Part shown: positions 56,554 to 64,000 of the stretch, in pieces
Position numbering within the stretch: the first letter of the stretch is position 1
How the letters are laid out: every line of letters starts with the position of its first letter
DNA from: Pseudidiomarina halophila
GTDB lineage: Bacteria > Pseudomonadota > Gammaproteobacteria > Enterobacterales > Alteromonadaceae
Assembly (NCBI RefSeq): GCF_003987215.1
Contig: NZ_PIPW01000004.1
Span: forward strand, 1 to 64,000
Length of the DNA: 64,000 bases
Reading direction: 5' to 3'
Program-made: the position numbers and the translations under genes
The notes under the pieces: model-generated
Database searches by the model: none
What the model was told of the DNA's origin: nothing
What the model saw: only the letters and a program-made list of their open reading frames with translations

Positions 56554-58566
56554 ATGACGATAGCAGTTTCTGAGCGTAAGCATCTCGCCAACGCCATTCG
56601 TGCCCTCAGCATGGATGCGGTTCAACAGGCCAACTCAGGCCACCCGGGCGCACCCATGGGGATGGCGGATATCGCCGAGGTTCTGTGGCGCGATTACCTG
56701 AAGCATAATCCCGAGAACCCCGACTGGGCTGACCGCGACCGTTTTGTGCTTTCAAATGGTCATGGCTCCATGTTGATTTATTCATTGCTGCATTTGACCG
56801 GCTATGAATTAACCATTGAAGATTTGAAAAACTTTCGTCAGCTGCACTCAAAAACCCCAGGTCACCCTGAATACGGCTATACTCCGGGCATCGAAACAAC
56901 TACTGGTCCCTTAGGTCAGGGTCTTTCTAATGCTGTTGGTATGGCGCTTGCCGAGAAAGTTCTTGCTGCCCAGTTCAACCGTGATGGCCATGAAATTATC
57001 GATCACCACACTTACGCCTTTTTAGGCGATGGCTGTTTGATGGAAGGTATTTCCCATGAGGTCTGCTCGTTAGCGGGTACCCTTGGTCTGGGCAAGTTAG
57101 TAGCATTTTATGATGACAATGGTATTTCTATCGACGGTGAAGTTGAAGGCTGGTTCACTGATGATACCGCGAAGCGTTTTGAGGCCTATGGCTGGCACGT
57201 TGTAGAAGACGTTGATGGCCATGACCCCGATGCCATTCAGCACGCCATTGAAGCAGCTCGCGCTGAAATTGCACGGCCAACCCTTATTATCTGTAAAACC
57301 ATCATTGGCTTTGGTGCGCCGAATAAACAAGGTTCAGAAAGCTGTCACGGTGCACCTTTAGGCGCCGATGAGATTGCCGCAGCGCGGGAACAGCTGGGCT
57401 GGCACTATGATGCGTTTGAAGTACCTGCTGAGGTTTACAACGCCTGGTCGGCGAAGAACGATGGCGTGAAGCGCGAGCGCGCGTGGAATCAACGCTTTGA
57501 TGCCTATGCCGCAGCGCACCCGGAGTTGGCGGCTGAATTAAAGCGTCGCCTGGCAGGTGATTTGCCAGATGACTTCGCTGCACACGCCCAGGCGTATATT
57601 GAAAAGTTACAAGCTGAGCCGGCGGATATCGCCAGTCGCAAAGCTTCACAAAATGCATTAAATGCCTTTGGTCCAAAACTTCCGGAATTGCTGGGTGGCT
57701 CAGCTGACCTTGCCGGTTCGAACCTGACTCTGTGGGATGACGCGAAAGGCGTGAGCGCAGATGATGCCAGCGGCAACTACGTCTACTACGGCGTACGTGA
57801 GTTTGGCATGTCAGCTATCATGAATGGCATCGCGTTACATGGCGGCTTGATTCCTTACGGTGCAACCTTCCTGATGTTCATGGAGTATGCCCGCAATGCG
57901 GTACGGATGTCGGCACTGATGAAACAGCGCAGTATTTTCGTCTATACCCATGATTCCATTGGTCTCGGCGAAGATGGCCCGACCCACCAGCCGGTGGAGC
58001 AACTGGCAAGTTTACGCACGACGCCAAATATGAGCACCTGGCGGCCTTGTGACCAGGTGGAATCTGCGGTGGCGTGGAAAGCGGCGCTGGAACGTAAAGA
58101 CGGTCCCACATCACTCATTTTCAGTCGGCAGGGATTGGCGCAACAGCAACGTACGCCAGAGCAGCTGGAAAATATTGCCCGGGGTGCTTACACGCTGCTG
58201 GACTGTCAGGGCAAACCTGAACTGATCTTGATCGCGACAGGCTCGGAAGTGGCGCTGAGCGTTGCTGCAGCGAAAACCTTGCAAGCGAAAGGGCACGAGG
58301 TGCGTGTGGTATCCATGCCGGCGACAGATGTATTCGACGCCCAGCCAGCTGAGTACCGTGAGCAAGTGCTGCCCCGCGCAGTGACAAAACGCATTGCCGT
58401 AGAGGCAAGCATTGCCGACTATTGGTACAAATATGTCGGCTTGGAAGGTCGTATTGTTGCCATGACAACATTCGGCGAGTCGGCACCTGCGTCTGACTTG
58501 TTCAAACACTTTGGTTTCACGCCTGAGCATGTAGTTGCTACAGCAGAGGAGCTATTAGCGGAATGA
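56554..58566 (+). CDS. tkt: Transketolase
   Basis: Thiamine-diphosphate enzyme moving two-carbon units in the pentose phosphate pathway. 670 residues. N-terminal [19 protein letters not shown], ThDP motif [12 protein letters not shown], and the C-terminal [13 protein letters not shown] segment are intact; H-rich active-site positions conserved. I chose the ATG at 56554 as it gives the family N-terminus ([17 protein letters not shown]). Overlaps epd by 4 bases (ATGA), so the two products, which share erythrose-4-phosphate, are coupled. Confidence 0.96.
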   Translation: MTIAVSERKHLANAIRALSMDAVQQANSGHPGAPMGMADIAEVLWRDYLKHNPENPDWADRDRFVLSNGHGSMLIYSLLHLTGYELTIEDLKNFRQLHSKTPGHPEYGYTPGIETTTGPLGQGLSNAVGMALAEKVLAAQFNRDGHEIIDHHTYAFLGDGCLMEGISHEVCSLAGTLGLGKLVAFYDDNGISIDGEVEGWFTDDTAKRFEAYGWHVVEDVDGHDPDAIQHAIEAARAEIARPTLIICKTIIGFGAPNKQGSESCHGAPLGADEIAAAREQLGWHYDAFEVPAEVYNAWSAKNDGVKRERAWNQRFDAYAAAHPELAAELKRRLAGDLPDDFAAHAQAYIEKLQAEPADIASRKASQNALNAFGPKLPELLGGSADLAGSNLTLWDDAKGVSADDASGNYVYYGVREFGMSAIMNGIALHGGLIPYGATFLMFMEYARNAVRMSALMKQRSIFVYTHDSIGLGEDGPTHQPVEQLASLRTTPNMSTWRPCDQVESAVAWKAALERKDGPTSLIFSRQGLAQQQRTPEQLENIARGAYTLLDCQGKPELILIATGSEVALSVAAAKTLQAKGHEVRVVSMPATDVFDAQPAEYREQVLPRAVTKRIAVEASIADYWYKYVGLEGRIVAMTTFGESAPASDLFKHFGFTPEHVVATAEELLAE

Positions 58567-59600
58567 CGCAACCACGGGCTCGTGTTGGCTTAAATGGCTT
58601 CGGCCGAATTGGACGCAGTGTGCTGCGTGCGTTGTATGAGCTTGGGTATCGCGAACGCGTCGAAATCGTCGCGATTAACGAACTTGCACCAGTTAGCGCT
58701 ATGGCACACTTGCTGAAATATGACACCACCCATGGCCGTTTCGCCCATCCGGTAACAACGCCTGATGAGCATCAACTGCGCGTTGGAGACGATAGTATTC
58801 GGGTCTCGTCTGAGTCAGAGATCAGCAATCTGGCCTGGCAGGATCTTGATGTTGATCTGGTCCTCGACTGCACCGGGGTGCATGGCACCCGCGAAGACGG
58901 TGCTCATTATCATGACGCCGGTATCCCGCGTGTATTATTCTCGCATCCCGGCGATCCCGATGTCGATTTTACCGCGATCTTTGGGGTGAACAGCGATCAG
59001 TTAACAGCTGAGCATCGCATCGTTTCGAACGGCTCCTGTACCACCAATTGCTGTGTTCCGGTGTTGCGGGTACTTGATGAGGCTTTTGGTATCAAAAGCG
59101 GCGCGATCACCACCATTCATGCGGCTATGCATGACCAGCAGGTGATTGATGCCTATCATCAGGATCCCCGCTTAGCACGTGCCGCCGGTCGTTCAATTAT
59201 TCCGGTGGATACCCGCCTGGCGCGCGGTATAGAGCGTATCATGCCGCATTTTGCCGGAAAGTTTGAAGCGATTCAGGTGCGGGTTCCGACCACAAATGTA
59301 ACGGCCATGGATTTGAGTGTCACGGTTCGTGACGAGGTCTCGATTGAGAAGGTCAATCAAGTGCTGGCACAAGCCGCCCGGGGCGAAATGGCCGCTATTT
59401 TAGGCTTTACCGATGAGCCGCTGGTGTCGATTGATTTTAATCACGATCCGCGCTCAAGCATTGTCGATGGCACCCAGACACGGGTGGCCAATAAGCATTT
59501 AATTAAAGTTTTGTGCTGGTGTGACAACGAGTGGGGCTTTGCGAATCGCATGCTTGATACCGCTCAGGTTATGTTACAGCAGCGGCAAAATGCGCGCTAA
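58563..59600 (+). CDS. epd: Erythrose-4-phosphate dehydrogenase
   Basis: GAPDH-family enzyme that oxidises erythrose-4-phosphate, the first step of de novo PLP synthesis. 345 residues. NAD fold [11 protein letters not shown] at 9-19; catalytic Cys C159 in [22 protein letters not shown] and [10 protein letters not shown] further on. The HAAMHDQQ segment and the tkt-epd-pgk order separate it from GapA. PdxA elsewhere in the window acts in the same pathway. Confidence 0.93.
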   Translation: MTQPRARVGLNGFGRIGRSVLRALYELGYRERVEIVAINELAPVSAMAHLLKYDTTHGRFAHPVTTPDEHQLRVGDDSIRVSSESEISNLAWQDLDVDLVLDCTGVHGTREDGAHYHDAGIPRVLFSHPGDPDVDFTAIFGVNSDQLTAEHRIVSNGSCTTNCCVPVLRVLDEAFGIKSGAITTIHAAMHDQQVIDAYHQDPRLARAAGRSIIPVDTRLARGIERIMPHFAGKFEAIQVRVPTTNVTAMDLSVTVRDEVSIEKVNQVLAQAARGEMAAILGFTDEPLVSIDFNHDPRSSIVDGTQTRVANKHLIKVLCWCDNEWGFANRMLDTAQVMLQQRQNAR

Positions 59601-59624
59601 AAATTAACCAGAGAGGAAACAACG

Positions 59625-60809
59625 ATGTCCGCTGTTATCACCATGGATGACCTCGATTTAGAAGGACTGCGTGTCTTGATCCGTGAGGATCTGAATGTTC
59701 CCGTGCAAGCCGGCAAAGTCAGCTCAGACGCCCGCTTGAAGGCAGCATTACCAACCCTGAAACAAGCCTTGCAGGCTGGCGCTAAAGTGATGGTCATGTC
59801 CCATCTCGGGCGTCCCACTGAAGGCGAATACGATCCAGAGTTCTCACTACAGCCAGTGGTGGATTATCTGAATGAAGCGCTGGATGTGCCGGTACGTCTG
59901 GCCAAAGACTATCTCGACGGTGTTGATGTTGCCGTCGGTGAGGTCGTGGTGTTCGAGAACGTCCGTTTTAATCCGGGTGAAAAGAAAAATGATGACGCGC
60001 TGGCGCAGAAACTGGCGGCATTATGCGATGTTTTTGTGATGGATGCCTTTGGCACCGCCCATCGTGCTCAGGCATCGACCCATGGCGTCGCCAAGTATGC
60101 CGACGTTGCCTGCGCCGGACCTTTGTTGGCAGCAGAACTGGACGCTTTGGGTAAAGCATTGGCTAACCCGAAACGACCACTGGTGGCTATCGTTGGCGGC
60201 TCTAAGGTTTCGACCAAATTGACCGTGTTAGAATCATTGTCGGGCGTGGTGGATCAGCTGATTGTTGGTGGTGGCATAGCCAACACCTTTATCGCTGCCG
60301 CAGGTCATCCGGTAGGTAAGTCGCTGCATGAAGCGGACCTGGTGCAAGACGCAAAACGGCTGGTGGCGGCTGCCCAGGCTAAAGGCGGTGACATCCCCAT
60401 ACCATCCGATGTCGTAACAAGTAAAACCTTTAGTGCCGACGCCGAAGCTGAAATCAAAGCAGTAAATTCCATTCTTGCCGACGATATGGTGCTGGATATT
60501 GGCCCTGAAACGGCAGCTGCGTTCGCAAAACTATTGCAAAATGCAGGCACCATCGTATGGAATGGACCTGTAGGTGTGTTTGAATTTGATCAATTTGGTG
60601 CCGGTACCAAAATCTTAGCTGAAGCGATCGCTGCAAGCTCAGCATTTTCGATTGCCGGTGGTGGTGACACCCTTGCCGCGATTGATAAGTATGGGATCGC
60701 TGATAAAATTAGCTATATCTCAACCGGCGGCGGTGCCTTCCTGGAATTTTTGGAAGGCAAAAAGCTTCCCGCAGTAGCGATTCTGGAAGAACGCGCAGAA
60801 CATGGCTAA
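59625..60809 (+). CDS. pgk: Phosphoglycerate kinase
   Basis: Glycolytic ATP-forming step, reversible in gluconeogenesis. 394 residues; substrate segment [10 protein letters not shown] near the N-terminus (most homologues have R-x-D-F/L-N-V-P), [17 protein letters not shown], and the C-terminal nucleotide motif [21 protein letters not shown] precedes the ATG. 24 bases after epd, 37 before fba. Confidence 0.97.
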   Translation: MSAVITMDDLDLEGLRVLIREDLNVPVQAGKVSSDARLKAALPTLKQALQAGAKVMVMSHLGRPTEGEYDPEFSLQPVVDYLNEALDVPVRLAKDYLDGVDVAVGEVVVFENVRFNPGEKKNDDALAQKLAALCDVFVMDAFGTAHRAQASTHGVAKYADVACAGPLLAAELDALGKALANPKRPLVAIVGGSKVSTKLTVLESLSGVVDQLIVGGGIANTFIAAAGHPVGKSLHEADLVQDAKRLVAAAQAKGGDIPIPSDVVTSKTFSADAEAEIKAVNSILADDMVLDIGPETAAAFAKLLQNAGTIVWNGPVGVFEFDQFGAGTKILAEAIAASSAFSIAGGGDTLAAIDKYGIADKISYISTGGGAFLEFLEGKKLPAVAILEERAEHG

Positions 60810-60846
60810 GCCTAGCCACTCAGAACAGGAAATCAGGAGATAGAAA

Positions 60847-61911
60847 ATGGCTTTAATTTCATTACGCCAATTGCTCGACCACGCCGCGGAAAACGGTTAT
60901 GGCGTGCCAGCATTTAACGTTAATAACCTCGAGCAAATGCGCGCCATCATGGAAGCAGCCGATGCGGTTGATAGTCCAGTTATTGTGCAAGCTTCTGCAG
61001 GTGCACGCAGCTACGCAGGTGCGCCGTTCTTACGTCACCTTATTCTCGCTGCAATCGAAGAATGGCCACATATTCCTGTGGTGATGCATCAGGATCACGG
61101 TACCTCGCCGGCAGTTTGCCAGCGCTCAATTCAACTGGGTTTCAGTTCAGTCATGATGGACGGCTCGTTGAAAGAAGATGGTAAAACTCCGGCCGATTAC
61201 GATTACAACGTGCAGGTAACGCAAACCGCTGTCGCTATGGCACATGCCTGTGGCGTGTCAGTGGAAGGTGAGCTGGGCGTACTGGGCTCATTGGAAACCG
61301 GCGAAGCAGGCGAAGAAGACGGCGTGGGTGCGGAAGGCAAGTTAACCCATGACCAGCTGTTAACGGATCCGGAAGAAGCGGCGCAGTTTGTTAAAGCTAC
61401 CAATGTTGATGCCCTGGCAATTGCCTGCGGTACTTCGCATGGTGCTTACAAATTCAGCCGTCCGCCGACTGGCGATATTCTGGCTATTGATCGAATCAAA
61501 GAGATCCACAAGCGCATTCCAACCACACACCTGGTGATGCACGGTTCTTCATCAGTGCCACAAGAGTGGTTGAAAGTTATTAACGAATTCGGTGGCGAAA
61601 TTCCGGAAACCTATGGCGTACCAGTTGAGCAAATCGCTGAAGGCATTAAGCACGGTGTCCGCAAAGTGAACATCGATACCGATTTACGTCTGGCTTCAAC
61701 AGGTGCGGTGCGCCGTCATTTAGCACAAAACCCTGCTAATTTTGATCCACGTAAGTTCCTGAAAGCTTCAACAGATGCGATGTACGATATCTGTAAAGCG
61801 CGATTTGAAGTTTTTGGCTCTGCCGGTCAGGCGCATAAAATTAAGGCGCTTTCGCTCGAAGAGATGTTCAAACGCTACGAAGCGGGAAATTTAGACGCTA
61901 AAGTGAATTAA
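60847..61911 (+). CDS. fba: Fructose-bisphosphate aldolase class II (Calvin-cycle subtype)
   Basis: Zinc aldolase of glycolysis and gluconeogenesis. 354 residues; zinc ligands lie in [26 protein letters not shown] and MHGSSSVP. The long acidic insertion [13 protein letters not shown] and the overall sequence match subtype B (TIGR01521, the 'CbbA' type) rather than E. coli FbaA. Despite that name no Rubisco gene is present. CAGGAGA precedes the ATG. Last gene of the tkt-epd-pgk-fba cluster. Confidence 0.95.
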   Translation: MALISLRQLLDHAAENGYGVPAFNVNNLEQMRAIMEAADAVDSPVIVQASAGARSYAGAPFLRHLILAAIEEWPHIPVVMHQDHGTSPAVCQRSIQLGFSSVMMDGSLKEDGKTPADYDYNVQVTQTAVAMAHACGVSVEGELGVLGSLETGEAGEEDGVGAEGKLTHDQLLTDPEEAAQFVKATNVDALAIACGTSHGAYKFSRPPTGDILAIDRIKEIHKRIPTTHLVMHGSSSVPQEWLKVINEFGGEIPETYGVPVEQIAEGIKHGVRKVNIDTDLRLASTGAVRRHLAQNPANFDPRKFLKASTDAMYDICKARFEVFGSAGQAHKIKALSLEEMFKRYEAGNLDAKVN

Positions 61912-61927
61912 GCGGGGTTCATTTTCG

Positions 61928-61967
61928 CCGCAATCCCACGTTATACTAATGTAAACGTGGATTGCGG
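61928..61967. promoter_or_regulatory. Large palindrome with a -10 element at its loop, ahead of the DUF481 gene
   Basis: The 15-base arm 61928-61942 and the 14-base arm 61954-61967 are complementary with one extra C on the left. TATACT (61942-61947), a good -10, begins at the last base of the left arm, with TTCATT 18 bases upstream as a weak -35. There is no T run on either side, so an operator or a structured promoter is more likely than a terminator. Confidence 0.5.
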
Positions 61968-61986
61968 AAGAATGAATGAGGTGTAT

Positions 61987-62790
61987 GTGGCATATCAAAA
62001 AACTTTAACGGCATTAGCAATTCTTGCTTGTGTTGCGAGTGTTCCGGTGGCTCAGGCACAAGCGTCAATTTTTATGTATGACGATGCCAGTGACCTGGAT
62101 ACAGAAGAGAAAAAGGACTGGGATGCGTCAGCTGAGCTGGGCCTGCTCTTCACTTCAGGTAACACTAAGACGGAAACGTTTAAGACTAAACTAAGTGCTG
62201 CGCGTGATTATCAGAATTGGCGCCATAAAGGTATTATCGACTATTATCGCTCGAAACAGGAAGATCAAAGCACCGGCGAGACTTACGTGACCGGTGATAA
62301 GCTTTTTGTGTCCGGCCAGTCAAACTATAAGTTCAGCCCTGAAAGTCGCTCGTCCGTATTTATCTTCGGCTCGTACGAAGAAGATAAGTTCAGTGGTTAC
62401 GAGTATCAGGGTACTGTTGCTGTAGGTTATGGTGCCCGCTATCGTTATAGCGAAGCGTTGTACGCAGACTATGAGGTTGGTCCGGGTTACTCTGTCAATA
62501 AACCTATTGTTGATGGCGTCGTGCAGGAGCAGGAAAGCAGCGCAATTTTGCGTCTTGCCGGTAATTTGGTATGGGATATTACCAAAACATCGAAATTCAA
62601 TGCTCTGGCCTCAACGGAAATTGGTGAAGAAAATACCAAGTCGCGTGCCGAAGTGTCTGTTTCTGCAAACGTGAACAGCTCCCTGGCATTGAAGTTTTCC
62701 GTTGCTGCAAACCACAACTCGTATTTAGAAGATCCGAGTAAAGAAAATCTCGACACTGAAACTGCAGTAACTCTGGTTTACAGTTTCTAG
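61987..62790 (+). CDS. DUF481 (YdiY-like) outer membrane protein
   Basis: A 267-residue exported barrel protein of the DUF481 family, called salt-induced outer membrane protein in some species. Signal peptide to about A21 (VAQA), then WDASAELGLLFTSGNTKTETFK, the family's typical first strand region, and a C-terminus ending in VTLVYSF. I chose GTG 61987 because GAGG lies 5 bases upstream and it gives a clean signal peptide; ATG 61972 and GTG 61957 add charged residues and lie very close to the predicted transcript start. Function unknown. Confidence 0.88.
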   Translation: MAYQKTLTALAILACVASVPVAQAQASIFMYDDASDLDTEEKKDWDASAELGLLFTSGNTKTETFKTKLSAARDYQNWRHKGIIDYYRSKQEDQSTGETYVTGDKLFVSGQSNYKFSPESRSSVFIFGSYEEDKFSGYEYQGTVAVGYGARYRYSEALYADYEVGPGYSVNKPIVDGVVQEQESSAILRLAGNLVWDITKTSKFNALASTEIGEENTKSRAEVSVSANVNSSLALKFSVAANHNSYLEDPSKENLDTETAVTLVYSF

Positions 62791-62834
62791 CGTCGAGTTA
62801 ATAAACTACCTTAGACCTTCCGTTTATTAAGTGA

Positions 62835-62871
62835 AGCGGGTTGCCGATTAGTCTTCGGCAATCCGCTTTTT
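62835..62871 (+). terminator. Terminator of the DUF481 gene embedded in the 3' end of terC
   Basis: A 13-bp stem (62835-62847 with 62855-62867, one G-T pair), 7-base loop and five T. The right arm encodes the last residues of the convergent TerC protein and the loop contains its stop codon, so one sequence serves both genes. Confidence 0.8.
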
Positions 62872-63591
62872 CAAATGTACCGGCTTGTTACGTTTGCGCA
62901 CTTTAATGTTGAGCAATTCGACAATCAGCGAGAAGGCCATCGCAAAATAGACGTAGCCCTTCGGCACGTGGAAGCCGAGCCCTTCGCCCATGAGGGTAAA
63001 GCCGATAAGAATAAGAAAGCTCAGGGCGAGCATCTTAATCGTCGGATGGTTATCGACAAAATCGCCTATGGCTTTTGCCGCCAGCATCATCACCAGTACG
63101 GCCACGACCACCGCGATAATCATCACCGCAACATAGTCCACTAAACCGACAGCGGTAATCACAGAGTCCAGTGAGAAGACGATATCAATGATCGCAATCT
63201 GGGTAATGATGGCGCCAAAGGTTGCCACTTTGCCGCTGGTTTTCTGTTCTTCAACTCCCTCCAGGCTGTGGTGAATTTCTAACGTACTCTTAGCGAGCAA
63301 AAACAAGCCACCAAAAAACAAAATCAGGTCACGTCCCGAAAAGGCGAAATCAAATACTGAAAATAACGGCGCTGTAAGCCCCATCACCCAAACGATACCT
63401 AACAGCAGTAGAATGCGCATGCCCATTGCCAGCAACAAACCGATCTGTCGTGCTTTTTGTCGTTGTGCTTCCGGCAAGCGTCCCACGAGGATTGAAATAA
63501 AGATAATGTTATCAATACCTAATACAACTTCTAAGGCGGTCAGTGTGGCCAGAGCAATCCATGCTTCGGGCAAAAAGATCCATTCAAACAT
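62848..63591 (-). CDS. TerC family integral membrane protein
   Basis: A 247-residue polytopic inner membrane protein of the TerC family with about seven helices. Acidic in-membrane motifs are intact: EVVLGIDNIIF (about 21-31) and the second-half repeat IDIVFSLDSVITAVG. Family members have been linked to tellurite resistance and to manganese export; which applies here cannot be told, as no ter genes or mntP/yybP riboswitch are visible. AAGGAAAAG precedes the ATG. C-terminus rich in Lys/Arg. Confidence 0.9.
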   Translation of the reverse strand: MFEWIFLPEAWIALATLTALEVVLGIDNIIFISILVGRLPEAQRQKARQIGLLLAMGMRILLLLGIVWVMGLTAPLFSVFDFAFSGRDLILFFGGLFLLAKSTLEIHHSLEGVEEQKTSGKVATFGAIITQIAIIDIVFSLDSVITAVGLVDYVAVMIIAVVVAVLVMMLAAKAIGDFVDNHPTIKMLALSFLILIGFTLMGEGLGFHVPKGYVYFAMAFSLIVELLNIKVRKRNKPVHLKKRIAED

Positions 63592-63666
63592 GTGGCTTTT
63601 CCTTACAAAATGTGACGATTGAATTACAATTAGCAGACCGTTGTGAAAAACAACGATGAATAAGCT

Positions 63667-63695
63667 TTGCGTGTGCTTAGCGATTTAGCTAGTAT
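63667..63695 (+). promoter_or_regulatory. Sigma-70 promoter of the DUF47 gene
   Basis: TTGCGT (63667-63672), a 17-base spacer and TAGTAT (63690-63695). The predicted start, near 63702, is at the foot of a small hairpin (CCCCT-ATGA-AGGGG, 63703-63717), giving a structured 55-base leader. Confidence 0.6.
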
Positions 63696-63756
63696 GCGCG
63701 CACCCCTATGAAAGGGGAATACTTGATTTCAACAGCAGCAACAAAGGCGAACTTTT

Positions 63757-64000
63757 ATGTCTGCAAATTCGTTTCTTGGCGTTTTCGCAAAGTCTCCGAT
63801 CAAGCCTATGATCGAGCACATCTCTCAAGTGCATGACTGCGCAATGACCTTAAAACCTTTTTTCCAAGCTGTGTATGCAAACAACTGGGATGATGCGGAA
63901 GACCATCGCAAGGCCATCGTTAAAAAAGAAAAGGCCGCAGATGATCTAAAGCGCGATATCCGTCTTAATCTGCCCGGCGGATTGTTCATGCCCGTTGAGC
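63757..64000 (+). CDS. DUF47/TIGR00153 family protein (PhoU-like), cut by the window end
   Basis: The first 81 residues of a protein starting MSANSFLGVFAKSPIKPM, followed by HISQVHDCAMTLKPFFQAV and KKEKAADDLKRDIRLNLPGG, the typical N-terminal half of the YkaA/TIGR00153 group (DUF47), helical PhoU-like proteins usually encoded directly upstream of a Pit-type phosphate transporter. AAGG is about 9 bases before the ATG. The gene runs past base 64000, so its partner cannot be confirmed. Confidence 0.88.
   Translation, partial: MSANSFLGVFAKSPIKPMIEHISQVHDCAMTLKPFFQAVYANNWDDAEDHRKAIVKKEKAADDLKRDIRLNLPGGLFMPVE

Noticed and set aside
61957-61986. GTG 61957 or ATG 61972 as start of the DUF481 gene
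   Set aside because: 61957 would leave almost no leader after the predicted transcript start, and 61972 has a poor ribosome site; GTG 61987 has GAGG at ideal spacing and yields a clean signal peptide.
63639-63655. Small hairpin CGTTGT-GAAAA-ACAACG between terC and the DUF47 gene
   Set aside because: A 6-bp stem in the divergent promoter region without a T run; too weak and badly placed for a terminator, no known operator recognised.

Overview
This window is a stretch of conserved chromosome from a marine gammaproteobacterium. Gene content and order point to the Alteromonadales, most likely an Idiomarinaceae member (Idiomarina, Pseudidiomarina or Aliidiomarina type). The evidence is the set of gamma-type blocks (lptD-surA-pdxA-rsmA-apaG-apaH; sfsA-dksA-gluQ-pcnB-folK-panB-panC; pepB-hrpB-mrcB; rluA-rapA beside djlA; ruvX-yqgE-gshB-rsmE; metK-tkt-epd-pgk-fba) together with PanP instead of PanD, two-zinc-site alcohol dehydrogenase, and DUF6776 next to erpA. 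The genus is inferred from memory of gene order and protein style; no search was run. I see no rRNA, tRNA, CRISPR array, phage, integrase or insertion sequence, and coding density is very high, with no gene-free stretch above 300 bases.

Layout. 1-4.4 kb: a palindromic repeat cluster, a TonB-dependent receptor, a small membrane protein behind a near-consensus sigma-54 promoter, a PCu(A)C copper chaperone and a beta-barrel protein. 4.4-8.5 kb (minus): an ABC exporter/lipoprotein-release-like operon whose permease has a His/Asp-rich loop, then ppa and fbp. 8.6-14.8 kb (plus): mpl, ubiX, a YadGH-type ABC transporter, a TrmB-like methyltransferase, panP. 14.8-20.6 kb (minus): panC, panB, folK, pcnB (AUU start), gluQ, dksA, sfsA. 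20.6-26.7 kb (plus): pepB, hrpB, mrcB. 26.8-29.6 kb (minus): hemL, pyrB, hemJ. 29.7-32.2 kb (plus): DUF6776 gene, erpA, pepQ. 32.2-34.7 kb (minus): anmK and an M23 endopeptidase, divergent from tyrS. 36.1-42.7 kb (minus): apaH to lptD. 42.8-44.6 kb (plus): an AmgK-like gene with a broken kinase active site, and djlA. 44.6-47.9 kb (minus): rluA, rapA. 48.1-49.5 kb: PIN-PhoH. 49.5-52.2 kb (minus): ruvX, yqgE, gshB, rsmE. 52.3-55.2 kb: M1 aminopeptidase and alcohol dehydrogenase. 55.2-61.9 kb: a MetJ-like operator, metK, then tkt-epd-pgk-fba. 62-64 kb: DUF481 protein, TerC protein (minus), start of a DUF47 gene.

Functional themes. Envelope assembly and peptidoglycan turnover recur (lptD, surA, mrcB, M23 endopeptidase, anmK, mpl, AmgK-like). 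Pantothenate is made with panP/panB/panC. Carbon metabolism is covered by fbp, tkt, epd, pgk, fba, and phosphate/nucleotide housekeeping by ppa, apaH, pyrB.

The best second-look items are: the AmgK-family protein that has lost its catalytic Asp and one metal-binding Asp with no murU beside it; the sigma-54 promoter in front of the small membrane protein; the apparently conserved AUU start of pcnB; a MetJ box separated from metK by an intrinsic terminator; and the His-rich ABC permease. I did not find a wholly undescribed multi-gene system.
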